DNA from: JAADCS01 sp964473735
Lineage (GTDB): Bacteria; Hydrothermota; Hydrothermia; LBFQ01
Reading direction: 5' to 3'
Length of the DNA: 18,142 bases
NCBI GenBank assembly: GCA_964473735.1
Contig: CAYYQD010000028.1
Location: forward strand, 1 to 18,142
A program made the translations under genes and the position numbers. How positions within the stretch are numbered: position 1 is the first letter of the stretch; every line of letters begins with the position of its first letter. Shown one piece after another: positions 6,617 through 14,010 of this stretch. The notes under the pieces were generated by a model, which was not told the origin of the DNA, ran no database searches, and was given only the letters and a program-made list of their open reading frames with translations.

Positions 6617-7354
6617 ATGCGTTTGGAAGATAAGAGGATCCTCATAGTCGGGGCGGGTACCGGTGTCGGAAGGGCTACGGCGTTCCTTATGGCGAAGGAG
6701 GGGGCCCGCCTCTTTCTGGTATCCAGGTCCGAGAAGGCTTACGAGACGGCAAACTTCCTTAGAGGGAGGGGACACGAGGCTTACTCCACGAGTGGGGACG
6801 CCTCCGACAGGGCCGAGGTAAAACGTTTCATAGCGGAGGCGAAGGAGAAGCTGGGAGGTATAGACGTCGCCTTTATAAACGCTGGCTATTGGGCCGGTGG
6901 CCCCCTTGAGGAGATGGAGGAGGACGACATCCGGGCCCTCATAGAGGGCAACCTCATAACCCACATCTACACCGCCCACGAGCTCCTCCCTTACTTCGTT
7001 GAGAGGGGAGGGGGAGTGCTGATACACACGGCCGCCGTATACGGTCCCTTCGGGGTGGCCAGCCACGCTGCAGTATACAACGCCACCAAGTCAGCCGTCG
7101 TGGCACTGGTCAAGTCCATAGCGAGGGACTACGCACGGTACAATATCCGGGCCAACGCCATATGCCCCAACGGGCTCTCCCACAGGATGTACTCCTCCTA
7201 CGACGACTTTAAAACGGAGGCCAGTACCCTCCGTAGGGGGTGGCCGGAGGACGTGGCCTATCTGGCCGTATACCTCGCAAGCGACGAGTCGTGGTGGATG
7301 AACGGTTCCGCCGTGGTCATAGACGGTGGGTGGTCCGTCAGGGCCCGAGATTGA
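6617..7354 (+). CDS. Short-chain dehydrogenase/reductase (SDR), catalytic Ser apparently replaced
   Basis: A 245-residue classical SDR, a cytosolic NAD(P)-dependent oxidoreductase. It has the cofactor loop GAGTGVG (12-18), NAG (88-90), the structural Asn112, the catalytic YNATK with Tyr154 and Lys158, and a C-terminal NGSAVVIDGGWS (229-240) typical of FabG-like enzymes. The motif preceding Tyr usually carries Ser-Ser; here the matching strand reads HTAAVYG (137-143) with Ala139-Ala140, so the catalytic Ser seems to be missing. Substrate is unknown; FabG, a sugar or a steroid-like ketone reductase are all possible. FabG itself is unlikely given the Ser loss. Its last 17 nt overlap the convergent glycosyltransferase gene. 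Confidence 0.9.
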   Translation: MRLEDKRILIVGAGTGVGRATAFLMAKEGARLFLVSRSEKAYETANFLRGRGHEAYSTSGDASDRAEVKRFIAEAKEKLGGIDVAFINAGYWAGGPLEEMEEDDIRALIEGNLITHIYTAHELLPYFVERGGGVLIHTAAVYGPFGVASHAAVYNATKSAVVALVKSIARDYARYNIRANAICPNGLSHRMYSSYDDFKTEASTLRRGWPEDVAYLAVYLASDESWWMNGSAVVIDGGWSVRARD

Positions 7355-8918
7355 TGGCCTCCCAATAGACCCCGTCGGGTAGCCTTTTCCCGGAGAAGTC
7401 CGTAAAGTGTTTCCTCAGGGTATCTGGGTCCTCAAGGACGGCGTAGAAATAGACGGTCTTGTTTCCTACCACGAACCTGCGCGGGCCTAAGAGGTACCAA
7501 AGTCCCACCTCCTCCCACGGTACGGGGAAGTACCTCTGAGCGAAGACGTCCCCGTAGAGCACGGCTATCCGCCCCCCCTTCTCCCTAACCAGACTATCCA
7601 CGTTTTCCTGCGTGTATCTGCCCTCAAGGAGCATTCGGGCCGTCTCTAAGGTGGCTAAGCCCCACAGGTCTATTATCCTTGCATCCGTATAAAACGCCAC
7701 GTTCCCGACGTCGTTCAGAACCACCGGCCCGTCTCCGTAGTACTCCTTAACGAACAGGGCCATCTGGTAGTCCTGTCTGTAGACCTCGCTCGCGGCGGAA
7801 GGAACGTACCCCACGGCCATGTACCCCCGGGCCACCACCGTGGAGAGGAGGAGGAAGGCGGCCGCCCCGAAGGATACCCTACGAACAACGTCCCATCTCT
7901 CCCAAATCTCCCGAAGGTAGGAGGTATCCAGTGCCCTGATGAGTGAGAAGAGGGCCAGAGATACGATGTAGGCCTCGTACCGGTAGAACCAATGGACGTT
8001 CCCGAAGTAGAGGTGGGCGGTAAAAACGAACAGGGTTATGAGCAGTAAGGGTCTCTCCTCTCTGCGCCCCAGAGGTGTGGCCAGAAACAGCAGGAGGAGA
8101 ATCCAGAGGGAGTAGAGGCCGGGTAGTATGAGGGAGGTACGTAGGGCCTTGAGGCCCAACAGGTCCACCCACCCCATGGGAGAGTGAAGGTTGAAGCGGT
8201 AGGCCTTGGTTAATACGGAGGTGGGCAGGAGGTACCATCCGTGAGCCTTACTCCACAGGCCGTATAGGAGTACCGGAAGGGCGCCACCTAATACCACCGA
8301 AACGCTGCCCGGGATGTCCCTGCGGAGGAGTCGGTAGAGGGCTATAGCCATTGCCACGGCCATCCCCTCGTATCTGGTGGCGGTCGCCAGAGCGGAGAGG
8401 ACGAAAAGGACAGCCAACCTCTTTTTTGTACCTTCCGGAGGTGATATACCCACGACCACCACGAGTAGGGTGGCCAGTATCTGAAGGACGTGCTCCAACC
8501 CGACGAAGGTCAGGCTCAAGGTACTGCCCAAGAAGGTGAGGGAGAGGGAAAGGAGGGTCGCCCTCTCGGGAGGGAGGAGAACGAAGGAGAGCACTATCAG
8601 GAGGAGGGAGAAGGCCACGTTGAGGCCGAGGGGAACGAAGGGACTTACGCCGACGACCTTAAAGGCTCCTATAAGGAGCCATGGCCACAGGATAGATGAG
8701 AGGGAGGAGGTGAAGCCGTACCGGGTGATGCCAAAGACTCCGTGGAGGACGTAGTTCTTGGCTACGGCCATGTGTATGTACGCGTCATCTACGGCGTACT
8801 CAAAGTGCCCGCCGTTCCTCCCTAACACGTTCCATAGGAGAAGGGAGAAACCTACGAGGTATGCCGATACGGATAGGGATAGGAAGATCCAGAGCTTAGC
8901 TCTCCCCGTACCTCTCAA
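7338..8918 (-). CDS. GT-C family membrane glycosyltransferase (GT39/ArnT-like)
   Basis: A polytopic membrane protein of about 526 residues with many hydrophobic helices and a soluble C-terminal region of about 130 residues. After the first helix comes FEYAVDDAYIHMAVAKN, the paired-Asp lumenal loop typical of GT-C enzymes (PMT/ArnT/AglB fold). These take sugars from polyprenyl-phosphate donors on the outer face of the inner membrane. YGFTSSLSSILWPW follows, as in that superfamily. Donor and acceptor are unknown. The start is uncertain: TTG at 8918 has AGGGGGG 6 nt upstream and overlaps SpoIID by 23 nt. GTG at 8954 is in frame, with a poorer 10-nt Shine-Dalgarno spacing and a 59-nt overlap. It is the last gene of the six-gene minus-strand operon. 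Confidence 0.85.
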   Translation of the reverse strand: MRGTGRAKLWIFLSLSVSAYLVGFSLLLWNVLGRNGGHFEYAVDDAYIHMAVAKNYVLHGVFGITRYGFTSSLSSILWPWLLIGAFKVVGVSPFVPLGLNVAFSLLLIVLSFVLLPPERATLLSLSLTFLGSTLSLTFVGLEHVLQILATLLVVVVGISPPEGTKKRLAVLFVLSALATATRYEGMAVAMAIALYRLLRRDIPGSVSVVLGGALPVLLYGLWSKAHGWYLLPTSVLTKAYRFNLHSPMGWVDLLGLKALRTSLILPGLYSLWILLLLFLATPLGRREERPLLLITLFVFTAHLYFGNVHWFYRYEAYIVSLALFSLIRALDTSYLREIWERWDVVRRVSFGAAAFLLLSTVVARGYMAVGYVPSAASEVYRQDYQMALFVKEYYGDGPVVLNDVGNVAFYTDARIIDLWGLATLETARMLLEGRYTQENVDSLVREKGGRIAVLYGDVFAQRYFPVPWEEVGLWYLLGPRRFVVGNKTVYFYAVLEDPDTLRKHFTDFSGKRLPDGVYWEAINLGP

Positions 8919-10221
8919 TCTCGGCCCCCCTGTAGTAGTGCCTGAGGATCTCACGGTAGCCGTACCCCCTCATGGCCATACCTATGGCCCCCATCTGACA
9001 CATCCCCACACCGTGCCCCCATCCCATGCCCTTGAGGACGAACCTGTCCCCCTCCTTCTCCACAGTAAAGGCCGAGGAGGGTAAGAAAGGCTTCCCCAGG
9101 GTTTCCCTTATGGCGTACTCTCCGTGGATCCTCCTCTCACATTCCAGTCCGATTACCAGTAGTTCGTATATCCTCCCAGACCTCCCCCTCTTCAGGGGGA
9201 CGATGCGAAGCACCTTACCCACACCAAGGTGCTTTAGCCTCTCGCTTAGATCCTCACGGGAGTAAGACACTTCCCACCGGTACAGGTTCTCAATACCGGG
9301 GAAAGACACGTTGCAGAAGGACTCCTTCACGGGATAGAATTTGAGGAAACCCTCCTCCGTAGAGGCGTCCCATTCCCCGCCATCCTCCCAGTCCCTGAAG
9401 GAGGGCGAGTAAGGTCTGTCCTCCTCCCCCCACACTACGGAGAAGGTTTCGGTTATGCCTCCGCAGGCTTTGGAATAGCGGGCCTCTATCGGCTCTCCGG
9501 AGTAGGTTAAGACCTCTCCGGCCGTCTCCTCCGCCGCCTCAAGCACCCTGCCCTTGAGGACGTGCAAGCCCCTGAAGACCTGACAGTGGTCCTCCGCACA
9601 CACGTCGTAGGGCTCGTTGGGGTGGTGTTTCCCGGCCGTGCGGAACAGGTTGGTACGGGCCGCCACCACCTGCGCCTTTATGGCCTCCACAGGTGCCTCC
9701 GGGTGCATCTCGGAAGAGGACACGGCGGCCACGTACCTCTCAACGGGAAGCTCAACCACGACCTTCACTTCCCTGCCCCACGCGTATATCTGGAGGTTGC
9801 CTTCGTACAGGGCCCTCTCCCTCCTCTCCCAGTGGAACCCTCTACCCACCCACATACCGTCTATCCATACCCTGCCTTTAACGTGCAGGGGAGAGGTGAG
9901 TACCCACCTCTTTCCGTCCGCTACAACCTCAATAGGGCCACCCCAACCCTCAACCCACACCCTGTAGGTCCCCCCCACCTCTCTGGCAACGGAGTAGGCC
10001 TCATCCACTGTGGGATAGAGTCCCACCATCTCCCACCTCTCGGTGTGGAACCTTCCGAAGGGTTTCCCTAAGGGGGTGGGCTTAAACACGGCCCACGAGA
10101 CCTTCAGGTCGTCGGAGAGAGAACGCACTTCAACTTTTCGGACTCTCACCCCGCTCTCCATCACCATATCCCCCTCCATACGCAGCGTATCTACGGCCGG
10201 GAGACCGACCCTAACCTTCAT
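8896..10221 (-). CDS. SpoIID/LytB-domain protein (probable peptidoglycan lytic transglycosylase)
   Basis: SpoIID-family enzymes cleave stripped glycan strands of peptidoglycan; outside spore formers they occur as LytB-like wall proteins. The 441 residues carry VERYVAAVSSSEMHPEAPVEAIKAQVVAARTN, split as VERYVAAV followed by SSEMHPEAP and AIKAQVVAART, the family's core. Then come the cysteine motif DVCAEDHCQVFRG, SKACGGITE, and the C-terminal GMGWGHGVGMCQMGA. I chose ATG at 10221 rather than 10239 because it forms an ATGA overlap with the ispE stop and has GGAGGG 4 nt upstream. With either start no signal peptide or membrane segment is visible, which is odd for a wall enzyme. Nothing else in the window suggests sporulation. 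Confidence 0.88.
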   Translation of the reverse strand: MKVRVGLPAVDTLRMEGDMVMESGVRVRKVEVRSLSDDLKVSWAVFKPTPLGKPFGRFHTERWEMVGLYPTVDEAYSVAREVGGTYRVWVEGWGGPIEVVADGKRWVLTSPLHVKGRVWIDGMWVGRGFHWERRERALYEGNLQIYAWGREVKVVVELPVERYVAAVSSSEMHPEAPVEAIKAQVVAARTNLFRTAGKHHPNEPYDVCAEDHCQVFRGLHVLKGRVLEAAEETAGEVLTYSGEPIEARYSKACGGITETFSVVWGEEDRPYSPSFRDWEDGGEWDASTEEGFLKFYPVKESFCNVSFPGIENLYRWEVSYSREDLSERLKHLGVGKVLRIVPLKRGRSGRIYELLVIGLECERRIHGEYAIRETLGKPFLPSSAFTVEKEGDRFVLKGMGWGHGVGMCQMGAIGMAMRGYGYREILRHYYRGAEIERYGES

Positions 10222-11039
10222 CCTTCCCTCCAGTACCATATCTTAAACTTCCCGTTCGCGATTGGGACCTTCCCACCGCCCAGGCCGAAGACGGTTGAAC
10301 CGGACCCGCTCATGACGGCCTTCCAGCCGTACTTAGTTAGCCTCTCCCGGGCCCTCCTCACGGCGGGGAACCTCGGGAGTATCACCTTCTCAAAGTCGTT
10401 CTCAAGGCGGGAGTAGTCCCCTTCCCTAAGGGACTCTACCAGCTCCATCACTTTCCTCTCGGCCACGTCCGGCGGGGTGAATCTCCCCTCCCTGTCAAAG
10501 AGGTCGTACGCCTTCCGCGTAGAGACGGACACGCCGGGGAATACGAGCACCCACTCCCCGGGTATGTGGAGGTTCACGGGCTCAAGGTCGTACCCCCTGC
10601 CCCTGCCTATCGCCGCCCTCTCGGGTAGGAGGAAGAAGGGAACGTCCGCTCCCACCCTGGAGCCGATTTCCATCAGCTCCTTAAGGGACAGACCGAGGTT
10701 GAATACCCTGTTGGCAACGTCAAGGACAGCGGCGGCATCGCTGGAGCCTCCTCCGAGACCGGCACCCACCGGTATCCTCTTGCGTATGGTTATCTTGAGG
10801 CACAGGCTCCTCCCGACGTACTCACTCAGGTACTTCAGGGCTTTAAAGACGGTGTTGTCCGACGTACTCTTCATACCCTCGCACTTCACCTCCGTATCGT
10901 GCCAGCGATCCACCAGGATCTCGTCGTAGAGGGGGATCCGGTAGAATAGGGTAGTTATCCGGTGGTACCCGTCCTCCTCTACACCCGTTATCCACAGACC
11001 CAAATTCACCTTGGCCGGAGCCAGAACCCTTAAGGGCAT
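10218..11039 (-). CDS. ispE: 4-diphosphocytidyl-2-C-methyl-D-erythritol kinase
   Basis: IspE phosphorylates CDP-methylerythritol with ATP in the cytosolic MEP pathway to isopentenyl diphosphate. The 273 residues contain APAKVNLGL (7-15, with Lys10), the GHMP ATP loop PVGAGLGGGSSDAAA (90-104), GADVPFF (130-136, with the catalytic Asp132) and GSGSTVFGL (245-253). Length and motif order are normal. The start follows the preceding stop by 1 nt with GGAG 8 nt upstream. It lies between a beta-barrel gene and SpoIID/glycosyltransferase genes. Polyprenyl-phosphate carriers for the downstream GT-C enzyme derive from this pathway, which may explain the grouping (inference). The final residues (KFKIWYWREG) extend slightly past the conserved core. 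Confidence 0.95.
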   Translation of the reverse strand: MPLRVLAPAKVNLGLWITGVEEDGYHRITTLFYRIPLYDEILVDRWHDTEVKCEGMKSTSDNTVFKALKYLSEYVGRSLCLKITIRKRIPVGAGLGGGSSDAAAVLDVANRVFNLGLSLKELMEIGSRVGADVPFFLLPERAAIGRGRGYDLEPVNLHIPGEWVLVFPGVSVSTRKAYDLFDREGRFTPPDVAERKVMELVESLREGDYSRLENDFEKVILPRFPAVRRARERLTKYGWKAVMSGSGSTVFGLGGGKVPIANGKFKIWYWREG

Positions 11040-11040
11040 G

Positions 11041-11703
11041 CTACAGGCTCCGTGATGACGGTACCAAACCTATAACCCTTACGGTAAAGAGGTGCGGACG
11101 GGGTTTGGTAGGCCAGAACGCCGCATCTAACTCAACGAAGGGAAAGAGACCGAAGCCGATCCTTACCCCACCCCAGAACATGTTAGAGGAGTACGCGTAG
11201 TCTAAGGGGAGGGATACCTTCCAGAAGGCGGTCTCTCCGCTCCTGCGAACGAAGGTCATCTCAAAGGACACGTGCCTGTACCCGTGACGGTCTATCAGCT
11301 TGTTGTGGAAGGACCTTTCCCCTTCGTCCGCCGTCGCCATGAAGTACCATTCCCCCCTTCCGTAGAGGGACCACGACGAATCCTTACGTATTTGACGGAG
11401 AAATGAGACCTTAACACCGGGGTACTTGCTGGAGAGTATGCCCGTGGGAAATATGAGGGAGAAGTCCATACGGTTCCTATCCGCGAAAACGAAGCCCATG
11501 CCTATGTCCATATCTGAGAGGGAGAAGCGACTGCCCATCGGAAAGACGAAGGGGACGGAGAAGTTGAGAGATATGCCGTGGACGGATATCAGCCACTCCC
11601 CCCTGAACTTCAGGTACGAGAAGTAGGTGCTGTCGGAGAGACCTCCACCGAACTCTCCGCTCCACCGGTTATAGACCAGGGGATCAAGGAGCAGGTACCA
11701 CAT
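11041..11703 (-). CDS. Predicted outer-membrane beta-barrel protein, family unknown
   Basis: From the ATG at 11703 the protein has 220 residues. It is made largely of alternating polar/aromatic strands with Gly and turn residues (for example FRGEWLISVHGISLNFSVP, MDIGMGFVF, WGGVRIGFGLFPFVELDAAFW), which is the look of an outer-membrane barrel of roughly 10-12 strands. The frame stays open upstream to 11901, but that part lies within the VWA gene and is not barrel-like. The 11703 ATG overlaps the VWA stop in a TGATG and so is favoured. With this start there is no clear signal peptide (MWYLLLDPLVYN), which conflicts with an outer-membrane location. The true leader or export route is therefore unresolved. 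I know no named family for it. Confidence 0.65.
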   Translation of the reverse strand: MWYLLLDPLVYNRWSGEFGGGLSDSTYFSYLKFRGEWLISVHGISLNFSVPFVFPMGSRFSLSDMDIGMGFVFADRNRMDFSLIFPTGILSSKYPGVKVSFLRQIRKDSSWSLYGRGEWYFMATADEGERSFHNKLIDRHGYRHVSFEMTFVRRSGETAFWKVSLPLDYAYSSNMFWGGVRIGFGLFPFVELDAAFWPTKPRPHLFTVRVIGLVPSSRSL

Positions 11704-13712
11704 CACCTGTGCGTAAAGTACCAGATGGCGGCCCCTCCACCGACCGTCAGGATACCCACGCCACCTACGGTGAGCCACACCTGTTTCCAGGATCCGACCT
11801 TCATACCGTAGCGTATCTCTATGGGGCGGTAGGTTGGTCTCTGTACCCCCTTCATACTTACGGTGTAAGGGCCGGATACGGCGTCCTTGGGTACGTGCCA
11901 TTTGACGTTGAGGACCTTCTTACCGGGTGCCCCACCGACCATGGCAGGCACTTCCACGGCCGGAACGGTGTCCGCTTTAGGTTTCCGGTTGGAGGGGATC
12001 TCCCTGTCCTTTACGGTGTCCGTTAGGGACGCCCTCACGCGGGTGAAGTTAAGTACGAAGTCCTGAGAGCAGTGGTTCATGAGGGTAAGGGTGTGGGTGT
12101 AAGTGCGTCCCGGCATCTCACCGAAGAACAGGAAGCCGGGCACTCTGCTCTTGTGGAAGGCTATGCACAGGGAGAAGGTATCCTTCACCCTCACGTCCGG
12201 AAAGGTGCGGAGGCGGTTGGAGTCCTTCACCACCACCACCCCTCTTGCTTCAACGGTATATACGCCACCGTAAAAGGTCTGCGGGAAGGTGGCCCTCCAG
12301 TATCCGAACTTGTCCCTCTTGAGATCAGGTGAATACACCTTCCCCTTCGGGTCGCGGATTATCAGGTCGTACTTCTCCTGCTTTACGGGTTTCGTCCTGT
12401 TCCTTATCCCCAGCACTATCTCAATCGGGGTGCCTATGAGGAACTGACCCCTGAAGGTCACGTCCAGAACGGGGATATACACCACTTTGACCTTCTTCTT
12501 AACCCTTATCTCGGCGTTCGTAGGTACGTGATTCACCACCACCGTGAAGGTGTATTCCCCTTCGGCCAACCTCGGTAGGGTCCTGCCGAATACGCCGTCG
12601 TGAGGGGCGCCGTCGTCGTGCTTGCCGTCGTCGTAGAGGTCGTAGGCCACCTGCTTGCCGTTCTGATCCTCCACGTACACCTTGGCGGAGAAGTGCTCCC
12701 ACTTCGGGTTCCGCGGCGTTATGGGGGTGAGTTCAAGCAGAACGGGAACGGGCTCTGTGGATGGGGTCTCGGCAGGGGGTTTTACTATTCTGGGTACGGC
12801 CATGGACAGGAGTATGGTGGCCCCCTTACTTATCTCAAACTTCCACGTCCCGGGTTTGGGGTTCTTTATCTTCACGATTATGAAACCCCTTCCGCTCCTC
12901 CTTTCACCTTTAACCTCCTTCCCGTCGGGGTCGTATATCCGGAGGACCTTCTTCTCCCTCGGATTAAAGGCAATGACCATACTGAACTCGGCCACCCCCT
13001 CCTCCATGGGGAACTCCACTATGGAGTTGTGATTAACGTCCACACGGAACTGGCTCTCTCCCGCCTGAATTATGTCAAGAAAGGTCTTGGCCAGATACTT
13101 GAGGTCGGAGACGGTAACCTGCTGGCCTCCCGACACGGTGGATAGTACCTTGAGCTCGTCTATAGGCTCTTGGGAGGTAAAGGTGTATATCTTCCACCTG
13201 TTCTTCTTGAAAACGGAGGCCATTCTAACCAGAGAGGCTAAATAATCTTGAAGGTTCTCCCCCGGAGGTACGTCCCCCTCCTTTATCTGCCCGTCCGTCA
13301 GGACTATCACGTAGGCCTCCCTCTCAAGGGACTTCTTCTTCAGGAGGGACTCCGTCAGCTTCAGAGCGGCCTTTATGTCGGAGTACTTTTCGGGTTTTAC
13401 GCCTTTAAGGGAGTCCTCAAGTACGGGCCTTAACCTGTGGGGATCCATATCCCGTATAATGAAGCGGGCCCTCTCCCCGTAAAAGATGACGGATACCTTC
13501 ACGTTCGCGTTGAGTACGGAGGCTATGTCGGTCACCATCTTCGCCCCCTGATAGGCCAGGCCTGCGGGGTCAAGGCGCACCATACTTCCGGATACGTCTA
13601 TGAGGAGGACGACCTCGGTAGGCATCCCCTTTATCTCACCCACAACGCTCGGCACGGCTATTTTCGGCTTCTCACCGAGATTAATTTGCGCTATCAGCAG
13701 ATAGAACGCCAT
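11703..13712 (-). CDS. von Willebrand factor A (VWA) domain surface protein
   Basis: A 669-residue protein with a VWA fold (about 32-215) that can bind a metal ion and ligand. MIDAS residues are D39-x-S41-x-S43 (DVSGSM), a Ser at 111 (SDIKAAL) where Thr is more usual, and D140 (LTDG). Beta-rich immunoglobulin-like regions follow; one near 350-410 holds the Asp-rich YDDGKHDDGAPHDGVFG found in secreted 'choice-of-anchor' proteins. A hydrophobic helix (about 645-665) then ends in WYFTHR, consistent with a C-terminal membrane anchor. The N-terminus (MAFYLLIAQINLG) is hydrophobic but short and uncharged, a poor signal peptide. An in-frame TAG 3 nt before the next codon upstream and GGAGGAG 7 nt before the ATG fix this start. 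Partners are probably the adjacent barrel and small protein. Ligand unknown. Confidence 0.88.
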   Translation of the reverse strand: MAFYLLIAQINLGEKPKIAVPSVVGEIKGMPTEVVLLIDVSGSMVRLDPAGLAYQGAKMVTDIASVLNANVKVSVIFYGERARFIIRDMDPHRLRPVLEDSLKGVKPEKYSDIKAALKLTESLLKKKSLEREAYVIVLTDGQIKEGDVPPGENLQDYLASLVRMASVFKKNRWKIYTFTSQEPIDELKVLSTVSGGQQVTVSDLKYLAKTFLDIIQAGESQFRVDVNHNSIVEFPMEEGVAEFSMVIAFNPREKKVLRIYDPDGKEVKGERRSGRGFIIVKIKNPKPGTWKFEISKGATILLSMAVPRIVKPPAETPSTEPVPVLLELTPITPRNPKWEHFSAKVYVEDQNGKQVAYDLYDDGKHDDGAPHDGVFGRTLPRLAEGEYTFTVVVNHVPTNAEIRVKKKVKVVYIPVLDVTFRGQFLIGTPIEIVLGIRNRTKPVKQEKYDLIIRDPKGKVYSPDLKRDKFGYWRATFPQTFYGGVYTVEARGVVVVKDSNRLRTFPDVRVKDTFSLCIAFHKSRVPGFLFFGEMPGRTYTHTLTLMNHCSQDFVLNFTRVRASLTDTVKDREIPSNRKPKADTVPAVEVPAMVGGAPGKKVLNVKWHVPKDAVSGPYTVSMKGVQRPTYRPIEIRYGMKVGSWKQVWLTVGGVGILTVGGGAAIWYFTHR

Positions 13713-13959
13713 CTTCTAACTCCTCCAGTTTGTCTATAAGGTACTCCACCTGTTCGCGGTCTTCAAGTACCGCCAAGAGCCTGTCGTACAGGTCCTGCGG
13801 TATAAAGACGTCTAAAATGGGCCTCCCGAATACGCCTAAATTTAAGAAGACGTTGGATAGGGGTTTCATACTTTCAAGGAAGAAAATGGCCACCGACCCC
13901 AATCCCATTCTATGGAGTCGGAGCGCCAGCCGATCCAGATCCTTCTCCCACTTCTCCAT
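13681..13959 (-). CDS. Small conserved-looking protein heading the VWA operon
   Basis: A 92-residue protein of unknown function. The middle part (GLGSVAIFFLESMKPLSNV, residues 19-37) is hydrophobic with a central Glu-Ser, followed by a second hydrophobic stretch (38-53) and an acidic helix (54-84) ending in ELEDGV. From memory this resembles small uncharacterised bacterial proteins with a G-L-x-x-P-A-I-F-F-L-E-x-x-K-P-L pattern, but I cannot name a family. Its 3' end overlaps the VWA start by 32 nt, so the two are likely coupled. The ATG lacks a Shine-Dalgarno and follows a TAGAAT box by 11 nt, consistent with the first gene of the six-gene operon. Confidence 0.7.
   Translation of the reverse strand: MEKWEKDLDRLALRLHRMGLGSVAIFFLESMKPLSNVFLNLGVFGRPILDVFIPQDLYDRLLAVLEDREQVEYLIDKLEELEDGVLSADSAN
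13720..13726 (-). promoter_or_regulatory. Shine-Dalgarno of the VWA gene
   Basis: GGAGGAG on the minus strand lies 7 nt before the VWA ATG at 13712, inside the end of the small upstream gene. It illustrates the strong Shine-Dalgarno use of internal operon genes here. Confidence 0.65.
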
Positions 13960-13970
13960 GACCCGTGTCT

Positions 13971-13976
13971 ATTCTA
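13971..13976 (-). promoter_or_regulatory. Probable -10 box (TAGAAT) of the VWA-ispE-SpoIID operon
   Basis: TAGAAT on the minus strand ends 11 nt before the ATG at 13959, in the 51-nt gap after the panC stop. It would give a leader of only about 4 nt. No Shine-Dalgarno is present. The rest of the gap is A-rich on this strand, and there is no clear terminator stem for panC. Confidence 0.45.
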
Positions 13977-14010
13977 AGGACGTTTTTAGCGTTTTTTTGG
14001 TCCCCATCCG

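Noticed and set aside
10222..10239. Earlier ATG (10239) for the SpoIID gene
   Set aside because: The ATG at 10221 overlaps the ispE stop as ATGA and has GGAGGG at 4 nt; the longer form adds only six residues and no signal.
11704..11901. Longer N-terminus for the barrel protein, to 11901
   Set aside because: This part is entirely inside the VWA C-terminal coding region, is Arg/Gly-rich and not barrel-like; the TGATG overlap at 11703 is a better start.
12600..13145. Open frame of 181 codons on the plus strand inside the VWA gene
   Set aside because: Gly/Val/Leu/His-rich shadow of a well-supported VWA coding frame, with no motif.
13981..14010. Possible terminator after panC (T-rich tract cgtttttagcgttttttt on the plus strand)
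   Set aside because: The T-runs are on the plus strand, whereas panC is transcribed from the minus strand and would give A-runs; no GC stem precedes them in the correct orientation.
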